DNA of 64,000 bases from assembly GCF_027889715.1 (NCBI RefSeq), contig NZ_JAPJZH010000002.1:124001-188000 (forward strand). The letters are read 5' to 3'. This document shows, in pieces, positions 33,803 to 43,287 of the stretch (its first letter is position 1; every line of letters starts with the position of its first letter). The position numbers were made by a program, and so were the translations under genes. A model generated the notes under the pieces. It ran no database searches. It saw only the letters and a program-made list of their open reading frames with translations, and had not been told where the DNA came from. Origin of the DNA: Allohoeflea poritis. GTDB lineage: Bacteria; Pseudomonadota; Alphaproteobacteria; Rhizobiales; Rhizobiaceae.

Positions 33803-35340
33803 CAGACCTGCTCCTTGAAACGATCGGTCGGTGTCTGCGTGGTGCGCGTGCGTTTGACACCGAAGAGATCGGACTCCGCCGGGCCGACCGTGCACCCGTT
33901 GCCGAAGGAAAAGCCGCAGGAGCCGCGCACGTCATAGGCGTCTTCGCTGATTTCGCGGTGCGTCGTCGGAATGACGAAGCGATCCTCGTAATTGGCGATC
34001 GCCATGATCCGGTACATGTCCTCGATCATCGCGCCGGTCAGGCCGACCTTTTCGGCCACCACCTCGTCGATGACGCCGTCGATCGTCTTGGCCCGCATAT
34101 AGGCGCGCATGGCAAGCATGCGCTCCAGCGCTGAAACAACCGGCGCTTCCTTGCCGGCGGTCAGGAGATTGGCGAGGTAACGCACCGGAATGCGCAACGA
34201 CTTGACGTCGGGCATCTCACCATCGACGCCGATCTTGCCGGCTTCCGCCGCGGACTGCAGCGGCGACAGCGGCGGGATGTACCAGACCATCGGCAGCGTC
34301 CGGTATTCCGGATGCAGCGGGAACGCCACTTTCCAGTCCATCGCCATCTTGTAGACAGGCGATTTCTTCGCTGCTTCCAGCCAGTCGTCCGGAACACCGT
34401 CCTTCCTGGCCTGTTCGATGACCTTCGGATCGTTCGGATCGAGGAAGACTTTCAGTTGTTCTTCGTAAAGATCCCGCTCGTCGGAGGTTGCCGCCGCATC
34501 GCCGATCCGGTCTGCATCGTAGAGCACGACGCCAAGATAACGGATGCGCCCGACGCAGGTTTCGGAACACACGGTCGGCTGTCCGCTCTCGATGCGCGGA
34601 TAGCAGAACACGCATTTTTCGGATTTGCCGGAAGACCAGTTGTAGTAGATCTTCTTGTATGGACAGCCCGAGACGCACATGCGCCAGCCGCGGCATTTCT
34701 CCTGGTCGATCAGCACGATGCCGTCATCCTCGCGCTTGTAGATCGCACCCGATGGACAGGCCGCGACGCAGGCCGGGTTGAGACAGTGCTCGCACAGCCG
34801 CGGCAGATACATCATGAAGGTGTTCTCGAATTCGCCGTAGATTTCCTTCTCGACGCCCTCGAAATTGGTGTCCTTCGACCGCTTGGAGAACTCGCCGCCG
34901 AGGATTTCCTCCCAGTTCGGCCCCCACTCGATCTTCTCCATGCGCTCGCCGCTGACCATGGAGCGCGGCCGCGCCGTGGGCATGGTCTGGCTTTCGCCGG
35001 CGGTCTGCAGATGGCCGTAGTCGAAATCGAAGGGCTCGTAGTAGTCGTCGATCTCCGGCAGGTCCGGATTGGCGAAGATCTTCGCGAGAATGCGCCATTT
35101 CGGGCCCATCTTCGGCTGGATCTTGCCGTTGGCCTTGCGTTCCCAGCCACCGTTCCACTTCTTCTGGTTTTCCCATTCCTTGGGATAGCCGACGCCGGGC
35201 TTGGTCTCGACATTGTTGAACCAGGCGTATTCGACGCCCTCGCGGTTCGTCCAGACATTCTTGCAGGTGACGGAGCAGGTGTGGCACCCGATGCATTTGT
35301 CGAGGTTCAGCACCATGCCGATTTGTGCGCGGATTTTCAT
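33802..35340 (-). CDS. narH: Respiratory nitrate reductase beta subunit (4 Fe-S clusters)
   Basis: A 512-residue electron-transfer subunit. Four cysteine groups are visible: CIGCHTCSVTCKNVW near residue 16, CEHCLNPACVAACP near residue 184, CRGWRMCVSGCPYKK with a tryptophan in place of one cysteine as usual for the 3Fe-4S cluster, and CVFCYPRIESGQPTVCSETC. It relays electrons from NarI to NarG on the cytoplasmic face. It overlaps both narG and narJ by a few bases. Length and motifs are normal for the family. Confidence 0.97.
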   Translation of the reverse strand: MKIRAQIGMVLNLDKCIGCHTCSVTCKNVWTNREGVEYAWFNNVETKPGVGYPKEWENQKKWNGGWERKANGKIQPKMGPKWRILAKIFANPDLPEIDDYYEPFDFDYGHLQTAGESQTMPTARPRSMVSGERMEKIEWGPNWEEILGGEFSKRSKDTNFEGVEKEIYGEFENTFMMYLPRLCEHCLNPACVAACPSGAIYKREDDGIVLIDQEKCRGWRMCVSGCPYKKIYYNWSSGKSEKCVFCYPRIESGQPTVCSETCVGRIRYLGVVLYDADRIGDAAATSDERDLYEEQLKVFLDPNDPKVIEQARKDGVPDDWLEAAKKSPVYKMAMDWKVAFPLHPEYRTLPMVWYIPPLSPLQSAAEAGKIGVDGEMPDVKSLRIPVRYLANLLTAGKEAPVVSALERMLAMRAYMRAKTIDGVIDEVVAEKVGLTGAMIEDMYRIMAIANYEDRFVIPTTHREISEDAYDVRGSCGFSFGNGCTVGPAESDLFGVKRTRTTQTPTDRFKEQV

Positions 35341-38300
35341 TCTGCCGCCTCCGTATTCGGTGAAACCGGACCCGCATAAGGCCCTTCCATCCAGTCGACC
35401 TTGTCGAGCTTGTGCACGACGACGAACTCGTCGCGGTTGGCGCCGACCGTGCCGTAGTAGTTGAAGCCGTAGGACTGCTGGGCGTAGCCGCCGATCATGT
35501 GCGTCGGCTTGGTAATCGCCCGCGTGACGGAATTGTGGATGCCGCCGCGCTGCCCTGTGAGCTGTGAGCCGGGCGTGTTCACGATCTTCTCCTGGGCGTG
35601 GTACATGAAGATGGTTCCATCCTTCATGCGCTGCGAGACCACGGCCCTGGCGACGATCGCGCCATTGACGTTGAACACCTCGACCCAGTCATTGTCGACA
35701 ATGTCGGCCTTCTTCGCATCGGTTTCGGAAATCCACACGACCGGACCGCCGCGATTGAGCGTCAGCATCATCAGATTGTCCGAATAGGTCGAATGGATGC
35801 CCCATTTCTGGTGCGGGGTGATGAAGTTCAGCACCACCTGCGGCTTGCCCGAGGATTTCGCCTCGATCACCGGATTGATCGTCTTGGTGTCGATAGGCGG
35901 GCGGTAGAGGCAGAAGGCCTCGCCGAAGGCCCGCATCCACAGATGATCCTGGTAGAGCTGCTGGCGGCCGGTGATGGTGCGCCATGGGATCAGTTCGTGG
36001 ACATTGGTATAGCCGGCATTGTAGCAGACCTTCTCCGATTCCAGGCCCGACCAGGTCGGCGAGGAGATGATCTTGCGCGGCTGCGAGACGACATCCCGGA
36101 AGCGGATCTTCTCGTCTTCCTTGGGCATGGCGAGATGGGTGTGGTCGCGGCCGGTGTTCTTCGACAGCGCTTCCCAAGCCTTGACCGCCACTTCGCCATT
36201 CGTCTCCGGCGCCAGCGACAGGATCACTTCCGTCGCGTCGATGTCGGTCTCGATCTTGGGCCGGCCCTTTGTCGGCCCCTCATCATCGACCACGCCGTTG
36301 AGACGGCCGAGCAGATCGACCTCGTGCTCGGTGTTCCAGGAAATGCCCTTGCCGCCATTGCCGAGCTTGTCCATCAACGGGCCGAGCGCCGTGAAACGCT
36401 TGTAAAGATTGGGATAATCCCGCTCGACGACGGCCACCGCCGGCATGGTCTTGCCGGGCACGGGCTCGGCCTCGTCCTTCTTCCAGTCCTTGACATCGAG
36501 CGGCTGGGCAAGTTCGCCCGGCGTATCGTGCAGGATGGGGACCAGAACGACATCCTTTTCAACGCCGAGAATCTCGGGCGCAACTTCCGAGAACTTCTCG
36601 GCAATGCCCTTGAAGATGTCCCAGTCGCTGCGCGCGTCCCAGGCGGGATCCGCCGCGCTGGTCAGCGGATGGATGAACGGATGCATGTCCGACGTGTTGA
36701 GGTCGTTCTTCTCGTACCAGGTGGCCGTCGGCAACACGATGTCCGAATAGACGCAGGTCGTCGACATGCGGAAATCGAGCGTGACCAGCAGGTCGAGCTT
36801 TCCTTCCGGCGCCTCGTCGTGCCAGACCGCTTCCTTCGCGCGCTGGCGCCCCTCGTCGCCAAGGTCCTTGCCCATGACGCCGTGGCTGGTGCCAAGCAGG
36901 TGCTTGAGGAAATACTCATGCCCCTTGCCGGACGAGCCGAGCAGGTTGGAGCGCCAGACGAAGAGGTTGCGCGGCCAGTTGGCTGCATCGTCCGGGTCCT
37001 CGCAGGACATGTGCAGCCGGCCGGATTTCAGTTCCTCGGCCACATAGTCCTTGGCCTCCTTGCCGGCCTCGCCCGCGGCCTTGGCGACCTCCAGCGGATT
37101 GGTCCTGAGCTGCGGCGCCGACGGCAGCCAGCCCATGCGCTCGGCACGGATATTGTAGTCGATCAGCGTACCGTCCCACGGACCTTCCGGTGCCGTCGGC
37201 GACAGGATTTCCTCCACCTGCAGCGTCTCGTAGCGCCACTGGTCGGTATGCGCATAGAAGAACGAGGTCGAGTTCATCTGCCTCGGGGGGCGGCCCCAGT
37301 CGAGGGCAAATGCGAGCGGCAACCAGCCGGTCTGCGGGCGCAGCTTTTCCTGGCCGACATAGTGGCTCCAGCCACCGCCGGACTGGCCGACACAGCCGCA
37401 CATGACCAGGAGATTGATGATCCCCCGGTAGTTCATGTCCATGTGGTACCAGTGGTTCAGGCCCGCCCCGAGAATGACCATGGACCTGCCATTGGTCTTT
37501 TCCGCGTTTCTTGCGAATTCGCGCGCGACCGTGATGATCTGCTCACGCGGCACGCCGGTAATCTTCTCGGCCCATGCCGGGGTGTAAGGCAGCTCGTCGT
37601 CGAAGGACTTCGCTGAATTGCTGTCTTCAAGACCCCGGTCGAGACCGTAATTGGCAACGAACAGGTCGAAGACCGTGGCGACCAGCGTTTCGCCCTCGGC
37701 GAGCTTCAGTTTCCTGGCCGGAACCGAACGCACGAGGACGCTGTCATGGTCCGTGCCTTCGAAATGGTCGTGCTCGCGGTTGCCGAAATAGGGAAACGCG
37801 ACATTGGCGATCTGGTCGTGGTCGGTGTCGAGGATCAGGCTCATGCCGAGTTCGACATCCCTGCCCTTGCCGTCCTTGGCCTCGAGGTTCCACTTGCCCT
37901 GTTCGCCCCAACGGTAGCCGATCGAGCCGTTCGGAGCGACGACCTCGCCGGTCTTCTCGTCGATGGCGACCGTCTTCCATTCCGGATTGTTTTCCTCGCC
38001 CAGACCGTCCTTGAAATCGGACGCGCGGACCAGCCGCTCCGGCACATAGTTGCCGTCCTTCTTCACCAGACGCACCAGCATCGGCATGTCGGTGTAGCGC
38101 CGGCAGTAATCCTCGAAATATTCGGCCTGGCGGTCGAGATGGAACTCGCGCAGGATCACATGGCCCATCGCCATGGCGAGCGCCGCGTCGGTGCCCTGCT
38201 TGGGATGCAGCCACATGTCGGAGAATTTCGCCGCTTCCGAATAATCCGGCGACACGACCACGGATTTGGCGCCCTTGTAGCGCACCTCCGTGTAGAAATG

Positions 38301-39095
38301 CGCATCGGGCGTGCGCGTCTGCGGAACGTTCGAGCCCCACAGCATCAGGAAACCGGAATTGTACCAGTCGGCCGATTCGGGAACGTCGGTCTGCTCGCCC
38401 CAGGTCATCGGCGACGACGGCGGCAGGTCGCAATACCAGTCATAGAACGACATGCACACGCCGCCGAGCAGCGACAGGTAGCGCGAGCCGGCAGCGTAGG
38501 AAATCATCGACATGGCCGGGATCGGCGAGAAACCGATCACCCGGTCCGGGCCCCAGCGCCGCGCCGTATAGGCGTTGGCCGCGGCGATCATCTCGTTGAC
38601 CTCGTCCCAGGTGGCGCGAACGAAACCGCCCAGTCCGCGCATGCGGACATATTCCGCTCGCTTGGCCGGATCTTCCTGGATCGCCGCCCAGGCGCCCACC
38701 GGCGTCTTCAGCGTCCGCTCCCTGCGCCACAGCTTCAGCAGTCTGGAGCGGATCAGCGGATGTTTCACGCGGTTGGCCGAATACATGTACCAGCTGTAGC
38801 TGGCGCCGCGCGAGCAGCCGCGCGGCTCGTGATTGGGAAGGTCCGGCCGGGTGCGCGGATAGTCCGTCTGCTGGGTCTCCCAGGTGACGATCCCGCCCTT
38901 CACGTAGATTTTCCAGGAACATGATCCGGTGCAGTTGGCACCGTGTGTGGAGCGCACGACCTTGTCGTGCTGCCAGCGCGCCCGGTAGCTGTCCTCCCAG
39001 TCGCGGGATTCATTGGTGGTGACGCCATGGCCGTCGGAAAACGTGCCTGTTTTCGTCGGCGCCAGGAAATTCAGCCGGTCAAGGAGATGGCTCAT
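35337..39095 (-). CDS. narG: Respiratory nitrate reductase alpha subunit (molybdopterin)
   Basis: A 1252-residue catalytic subunit that reduces nitrate to nitrite on bis-MGD molybdenum. The N-terminal Fe-S motif with HGANCTGSCSWK is near residue 50; the molybdenum-ligand region with YDWYCDLPPSSPMTWGEQTD near residue 220 contains the aspartate ligand equivalent to Asp222 of E. coli NarG. The TRTPDAHF and PDYSEAAKFSDMWLHPKQGTDAALAMAMGH blocks follow. It overlaps narH by 4 bases. The 65-base gap from narK2 contains an inverted-repeat-like GC-rich stretch (GGCGGGCACGCC) but no FNR site. Confidence 0.98.
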   Translation of the reverse strand: MSHLLDRLNFLAPTKTGTFSDGHGVTTNESRDWEDSYRARWQHDKVVRSTHGANCTGSCSWKIYVKGGIVTWETQQTDYPRTRPDLPNHEPRGCSRGASYSWYMYSANRVKHPLIRSRLLKLWRRERTLKTPVGAWAAIQEDPAKRAEYVRMRGLGGFVRATWDEVNEMIAAANAYTARRWGPDRVIGFSPIPAMSMISYAAGSRYLSLLGGVCMSFYDWYCDLPPSSPMTWGEQTDVPESADWYNSGFLMLWGSNVPQTRTPDAHFYTEVRYKGAKSVVVSPDYSEAAKFSDMWLHPKQGTDAALAMAMGHVILREFHLDRQAEYFEDYCRRYTDMPMLVRLVKKDGNYVPERLVRASDFKDGLGEENNPEWKTVAIDEKTGEVVAPNGSIGYRWGEQGKWNLEAKDGKGRDVELGMSLILDTDHDQIANVAFPYFGNREHDHFEGTDHDSVLVRSVPARKLKLAEGETLVATVFDLFVANYGLDRGLEDSNSAKSFDDELPYTPAWAEKITGVPREQIITVAREFARNAEKTNGRSMVILGAGLNHWYHMDMNYRGIINLLVMCGCVGQSGGGWSHYVGQEKLRPQTGWLPLAFALDWGRPPRQMNSTSFFYAHTDQWRYETLQVEEILSPTAPEGPWDGTLIDYNIRAERMGWLPSAPQLRTNPLEVAKAAGEAGKEAKDYVAEELKSGRLHMSCEDPDDAANWPRNLFVWRSNLLGSSGKGHEYFLKHLLGTSHGVMGKDLGDEGRQRAKEAVWHDEAPEGKLDLLVTLDFRMSTTCVYSDIVLPTATWYEKNDLNTSDMHPFIHPLTSAADPAWDARSDWDIFKGIAEKFSEVAPEILGVEKDVVLVPILHDTPGELAQPLDVKDWKKDEAEPVPGKTMPAVAVVERDYPNLYKRFTALGPLMDKLGNGGKGISWNTEHEVDLLGRLNGVVDDEGPTKGRPKIETDIDATEVILSLAPETNGEVAVKAWEALSKNTGRDHTHLAMPKEDEKIRFRDVVSQPRKIISSPTWSGLESEKVCYNAGYTNVHELIPWRTITGRQQLYQDHLWMRAFGEAFCLYRPPIDTKTINPVIEAKSSGKPQVVLNFITPHQKWGIHSTYSDNLMMLTLNRGGPVVWISETDAKKADIVDNDWVEVFNVNGAIVARAVVSQRMKDGTIFMYHAQEKIVNTPGSQLTGQRGGIHNSVTRAITKPTHMIGGYAQQSYGFNYYGTVGANRDEFVVVHKLDKVDWMEGPYAGPVSPNTEAAE

Positions 39096-39160
39096 GGGTG
39101 TTCTCCGGTTTCGATTGCGGCGGGCACGCCTCCGCGCCCGCCGGGTAGCATTTCGTCAGC

Positions 39161-40768
39161 TCACGGGTTCTTCACGTAGGCATTCTTGCGCAGGTAGAAC
39201 CACCAGTTGATGATGATGCAGACCATGTAGAAGGCGGCGAAGCCGTAGAGCGCCAGTTCGGGCGTCGCCAGCTTGATCTGCTCGCCCAGCACCTTCGGGA
39301 TGATGAAGGCGCCGTAGGCGGCAACCGCCGAGGTCCAGCCAAGAACCGGACCGGCCTGCTCCTTGTCGAACACGACAGCGATGGTGCGGAAGGTCGAACC
39401 GTTTCCGATGCCGGTGGCCGTGAACAGGATCAGGAACAGGATCAGGAAGGGAACGAAATAGTCTTCCGGCGTAGCCGAGGCATAGGCCTGCTGCATGAAG
39501 TAGGCGACGCCCAGCGCGCTGGCGACCATGACGACCGAGATGATCTGGGTCACCTTCGCGCCGCCGATCTTGTCGGAGATCGATCCGCCGATAGGCCGGA
39601 TCAGCGCGCCGATGAACGGCCCCATCCAGGCATACATGAGCGCGCTCGGCCCGTTGGGATTGACGGTATCGTGCGTCATCACGCCGTCGACCATGATGTG
39701 CTGGAAGCCGAAGATGACCTTGATGGCAAGCGCGAAGGCCGCCGAGTAACCGATGAACGATCCGAAGGTCATCGTGTAGATGACGGTCATCGCCCATGTG
39801 TGCTTGTTACCGAAGATCCGGTACTGGTGCTGCAGGTTCTTGCCGACCTGGCCCGGGATCATCCGCAGCAGCAGCACCGTCGCGGCGATGACGAGCGGCA
39901 GGACGATCCATTTGCTGACATCGAACCCCGATCCGCCGACATTTTCCGGCAGCATCAGCCACAGGCCGCAGGCGGCTGTGAACAGGCCGATAACCAGCAT
40001 AAAGACAATGATGCCAAAGGCGCTGAACGGGTTGCCGATATCGGGTGAAACATGCTCGTCACGGATATTGTTCATGCCGAACCAGCCGGCAAAGGCGAGC
40101 GGGATCAGGAAGACCAGCCAGATGAAGCCGGCATTCTGGATGTAGGTGACGGTGCCGGCGGGGATCTTGCCGATCAGCGTGCCGGACGTGTTCTGAAGCA
40201 CCATGCCCTCGCCGCCGAAGATGCCCATGGTCATGGCCAGCGGCACCAGGATCTGCATGGTGGTGACGCCGAAATTGCCGAGACCGGCATTCATGCCGAG
40301 CGAATAGCCCTGCATCTTCTTCGGAAAGAAGAAGCTGATATTGGACATGGACGAGGCGAAATTGCCGCCGCCGATGCCGGACAGGAAGGCAAGGATCTGA
40401 AACTGCCACAACGGCGTGTTCGGGTCCTGCAGCGCAAGGCCGGCGCCCGCCGCCGGGATCATCAGCAGTGCCGTGGTGAAGAAGATCGTATTGCGCCCGC
40501 CGGCAATGCGGATGAAGAAGGTGCTCGGGATACGCAGCGTCGCGCCGGTCAGGCCGGCGATCGCCGCAAGGGTAAAGAGTTCGGACTTTTCGAACGGAAA
40601 GCCCAGATTGAGCATCTGAACGGTGATGATGCCCCAGTAGAGCCACACGGCAAAGCCGCACAAAAGGCTGGGAATGGATATCCAGAGGTTCCTGTTCGCG
40701 ATGGCTTTTCCGTCGCTTTTCCAGAACGCCTCATCTTCCGGGTTCCAGTTGCGTAAATCTTGTCCCAC
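39161..40768 (-). CDS. narK: Nitrate/nitrite antiporter, NarK2 type
   Basis: A 535-residue MFS transporter with 12 or more membrane spans. The start is GTG 40768 after GGAGATG. The nitrate signature regions are GFPFEKSELFTLAAIAGLTGATLRIP and, in the second half, a motif around NAGLGNFGVTTMQ. It is of the NarK2/NarU type, which exchanges nitrate for nitrite. It lies 70 bases after the NarK1-type gene, so the two make a tandem pair, like the fused NarK1-NarK2 protein of Paracoccus. Confidence 0.9.
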   Translation of the reverse strand: MGQDLRNWNPEDEAFWKSDGKAIANRNLWISIPSLLCGFAVWLYWGIITVQMLNLGFPFEKSELFTLAAIAGLTGATLRIPSTFFIRIAGGRNTIFFTTALLMIPAAGAGLALQDPNTPLWQFQILAFLSGIGGGNFASSMSNISFFFPKKMQGYSLGMNAGLGNFGVTTMQILVPLAMTMGIFGGEGMVLQNTSGTLIGKIPAGTVTYIQNAGFIWLVFLIPLAFAGWFGMNNIRDEHVSPDIGNPFSAFGIIVFMLVIGLFTAACGLWLMLPENVGGSGFDVSKWIVLPLVIAATVLLLRMIPGQVGKNLQHQYRIFGNKHTWAMTVIYTMTFGSFIGYSAAFALAIKVIFGFQHIMVDGVMTHDTVNPNGPSALMYAWMGPFIGALIRPIGGSISDKIGGAKVTQIISVVMVASALGVAYFMQQAYASATPEDYFVPFLILFLILFTATGIGNGSTFRTIAVVFDKEQAGPVLGWTSAVAAYGAFIIPKVLGEQIKLATPELALYGFAAFYMVCIIINWWFYLRKNAYVKNP

Positions 40769-40838
40769 AAGTCATCTCCTGGTTAAGTTCAATGCGTGGA
40801 CCTGGCGAGCGGAGGGCGTGTTCGCCCTCCACCGGTGT

Positions 40839-42254
40839 TCATTGCGCCGGTTCACGGGTCTTTTCCTGTCGGCTCCTGATGACGGCCATACCTTCTTCGA
40901 ACTCCTTCATGGCCTTGTCGGCACGGGCACGAAGGGTCTCGATATTGGCCTCCACGAAGTTGGCTTTCTCTTCCTCTTCCTGTTCCGGGCTGAACCGGAC
41001 GAAGAAAGCGAGGAAAGACGCGACGGTCACCACCATGCCGAGGATCAGGAACGCATCGTTCCAGTCGATGGCACCCTTGAACAGGAAGCCGGCAAGGACC
41101 GCTCCGGCGTTGCCGCCCGCGCCGACCACGCCTGCGACCGCGCCCAGCGCCTTCTTGTTGATGAAGGGAACGACCGAGTAGGTGGCGCCTTCAGCCATCT
41201 GGGTGAACAGCGAGAAGACGATCAGGGACGGAAGCGCCAGAAACAGGACGTTCATGCGTGAGAACAGCATGAGCGCGAGGCCCTCGCAGAACAGGCAGAT
41301 AAACAGCCAGAACGCGCGGCCGCGCAGTCCCCAGAGCGCGCCGTAATTGTCGCCGAAAATGCCGCCAAGCGTTCTGGCGAAGATGTTCATCAGGCCGAAG
41401 CAGGCGGCCATCAGGCCGGCCTCGACGAGACCCAGATCAAAATAGTCGGCGAAATAGAGCGCGGCGGTGTTGTTGACGGTCAGTTCGATGCCGAAGCACG
41501 CGCCATAGATGACGAACAGGATCCAGACCCGGCCATCGGCCAGAGCCCGCCAGTAATTGCCCGTCACCGTCTTCTTGGCCGGCATCAGGCCCTTGGCGCG
41601 CAGTTCGCTGAAATTGCCGTCGGGCGCATCCTGTGTCCAGAAGTAGTAGGCAATGCCGGTACAGAAGATCGCCGCGCCGACAACCATCATCGACAGGCGC
41701 CAGCCGATCGCTTCGGAAAAGCCGAAGCCGAGCACGAAGACCGAGAAGATCAGCGGCATGACGAACTGCGTGACGCCGCCGCCGAGATTGCCCCAGCCGG
41801 CAGACGTGGCATTTGCCTGCCCGACCACATTGGGAGCGAACATGACGGAGGTATGGTACTGGGTGATGACGAAGGAGGCGCCGATGGCGCCGATCGCCAG
41901 GCGGAACAGCAAAAACGTCTCGAAATTATGGGCCAGGCCGATACCCATGACCGGGAAGGCGCCGAGCATAAGCAGGCCGGTATAGGTCAGCCTCGGCCCG
42001 ATCCGGTCGCAAAGCCATCCGATAAGCAGGCGCGCGAAAATCGTGATGGCGACCGAACCGATGATCGTCCAGCCGACCTGATCCTTGGTAAGCTGCAGTT
42101 CGTCGCGAACCACTTTCATAAGCGGTGCAATGCCGAACCACGCGAAGAAGCAGAGAAAAAACGCGAACCACGTCATGTGGAACGTTCTGATTTGAACCAT
42201 CGTCACCTTGAAGAAGTTTCCCCAAAGGCTCGTGGCTTTGTGCTGCAGTTCCAT
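40839..42254 (-). CDS. Nitrate/proton symporter, NarK1 type
   Basis: A 471-residue MFS transporter. About 12 spans are seen; the N-terminal FHMTWFAFFLCFFAWFGIAPLMKVVRDELQLTKDQVG and AGWGNLGGGVTQFVMP are nitrate signature motifs of the NarK1/NrtP group, which brings nitrate in with protons to start respiration. A C-terminal basic-acidic tail follows residue 430. GGGGGA precedes the ATG. It is the first gene of the nar operon; the FNR-type site 42358-42371 and the likely promoter lie immediately upstream. Confidence 0.9.
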   Translation of the reverse strand: MELQHKATSLWGNFFKVTMVQIRTFHMTWFAFFLCFFAWFGIAPLMKVVRDELQLTKDQVGWTIIGSVAITIFARLLIGWLCDRIGPRLTYTGLLMLGAFPVMGIGLAHNFETFLLFRLAIGAIGASFVITQYHTSVMFAPNVVGQANATSAGWGNLGGGVTQFVMPLIFSVFVLGFGFSEAIGWRLSMMVVGAAIFCTGIAYYFWTQDAPDGNFSELRAKGLMPAKKTVTGNYWRALADGRVWILFVIYGACFGIELTVNNTAALYFADYFDLGLVEAGLMAACFGLMNIFARTLGGIFGDNYGALWGLRGRAFWLFICLFCEGLALMLFSRMNVLFLALPSLIVFSLFTQMAEGATYSVVPFINKKALGAVAGVVGAGGNAGAVLAGFLFKGAIDWNDAFLILGMVVTVASFLAFFVRFSPEQEEEEKANFVEANIETLRARADKAMKEFEEGMAVIRSRQEKTREPAQ

Positions 42255-42328
42255 CGAAGTCCCCCGATGAAGTCGGATAATTGTCCCAGAACGGCCCGTG
42301 CAAAAACCTGATGCAGGGCTGCAGGGCG

Positions 42329-42334
42329 TAGAAT
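42329..42334 (-). promoter_or_regulatory. Putative -10 element of the nar operon
   Basis: On the minus strand the hexamer reads TTCTAC, a modest match to TATAAT. It would place the transcription start near 42322, which puts the FNR box centre at about -42, the standard class II activation spacing. This fit is the main support. Confidence 0.4.
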
Positions 42335-42357
42335 TTACCCGCGCCTATTCTCTGGAA

Positions 42358-42371
42358 TTGATCTAAATCAA
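42358..42371. promoter_or_regulatory. Perfect FNR/Anr-type binding site
   Basis: TTGAT-CTAA-ATCAA is an exact match to the FNR-family consensus TTGAT-N4-ATCAA. It sits between the divergent narK1-type gene (start 42254) and the Crp/Fnr regulator gene (start 42519). Distance favours activation of the nar operon under low oxygen or nitric oxide; it may also affect the regulator. Confidence 0.85.
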
Positions 42372-42518
42372 CGGCTTGGACGCTTGCCGAAGAAACAAGA
42401 ACCGCGCGAACAAGCCGCAAGGCAACCGCGAAAACAGGTCAACGAAGCCGATTGCGGTTGCCGGCACGGGCTGCTAATTACGTCAATCGAACTCTTGATT
42501 TTTATTAAGGATCGATAC

Positions 42519-43217
42519 GTGCGTTCTTCCGACCTGCCTGAGGTCCGCTCGCTTGAACTCTTCGAAAGCATGAGCGACTCGAACTTTGAAGCGCTCATGC
42601 AGGCCGCCTATCTGCAGACCTTTCCAGCACAGCTCGAACTGATCACCGAAGGCGATCCGGCGGACTTTCTCTACGTCGTTATCGAGGGTTGTGTGGAACT
42701 GTTTGCGCGCACGAATGGACGCGAATCGACCATGGGCATGGTTCGCCCGGTCGGAACCTTCATCCTGGCGGCTGTATTGAAGGATGCCGTTTACCTGATG
42801 TCGGCGCGCACATGCCAGCGCTCGAAGCTGCTGATGGTGCCATCGGAAAACATCCGCGACATCTTCCAGCGCGATGAGGCCTTTGCCCGGGCCATCGTGG
42901 TCGAACTGGCCAATTGCTATCGAACCGTCGTCAAGGAACACAAGGACCTGAAGCTGCGCACCGCTGTCGAACGCCTCGCCAACCGCCTGCTGCGCTACCA
43001 CACCGATCAGGGCGGCACCGGGATGCTCGAATTGCCGCAAGACAAGCGCACTCTCGCCTCGTTGCTCGGCATGACCCCGGAAAACCTGTCGCGCGCCTTC
43101 AACACGCTCAAACCCTACGGCGTCGTTGTCCGCGGCAACAAGATCAGCCTTGACGATCTTGAGGCCCTGTCCACGCTCGCCAAGCCCAACCCCCTTATCG
43201 ACGGTCGTGATACCTGA
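42519..43217 (+). CDS. Crp/Fnr-family regulator, Dnr/NarR-like
   Basis: A 232-residue regulator with an N-terminal cyclic-nucleotide-binding-like domain (AQLELITEGDPADFLYVVIEGCVELFAR), a long dimerisation helix and a C-terminal HTH. The start is GTG 42519, about 8 bases after AAGG; the open frame further upstream lacks a signal. The four cysteines of FNR's Fe-S cluster are absent, as in Dnr, NnrR and NarR. The recognition helix TPENLSRAF keeps the E-x-x-S-R pattern that reads TTGAT half-sites. It is divergent from the nar operon with the FNR box between, so control of nar is likely. Confidence 0.88.
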   Translation: MRSSDLPEVRSLELFESMSDSNFEALMQAAYLQTFPAQLELITEGDPADFLYVVIEGCVELFARTNGRESTMGMVRPVGTFILAAVLKDAVYLMSARTCQRSKLLMVPSENIRDIFQRDEAFARAIVVELANCYRTVVKEHKDLKLRTAVERLANRLLRYHTDQGGTGMLELPQDKRTLASLLGMTPENLSRAFNTLKPYGVVVRGNKISLDDLEALSTLAKPNPLIDGRDT

Positions 43218-43287
43218 CACACCGTTTCCGCTGCCCGCGGGACAAACCGTTACGGATATGACCTCGCACTGAAAGGATACGCCCGCC

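Noticed and set aside
35598-37616. 672-codon plus-strand open frame inside narG
   Set aside because: Antisense to a near-invariant part of narG, with no homology-like motifs.
42384-42518. N-terminal extension of the Crp/Fnr regulator with two cysteines (DCGC)
   Set aside because: The spacing does not match the FNR Fe-S ligand pattern, and the GTG at 42519 has a ribosome site whereas 42384 has none.
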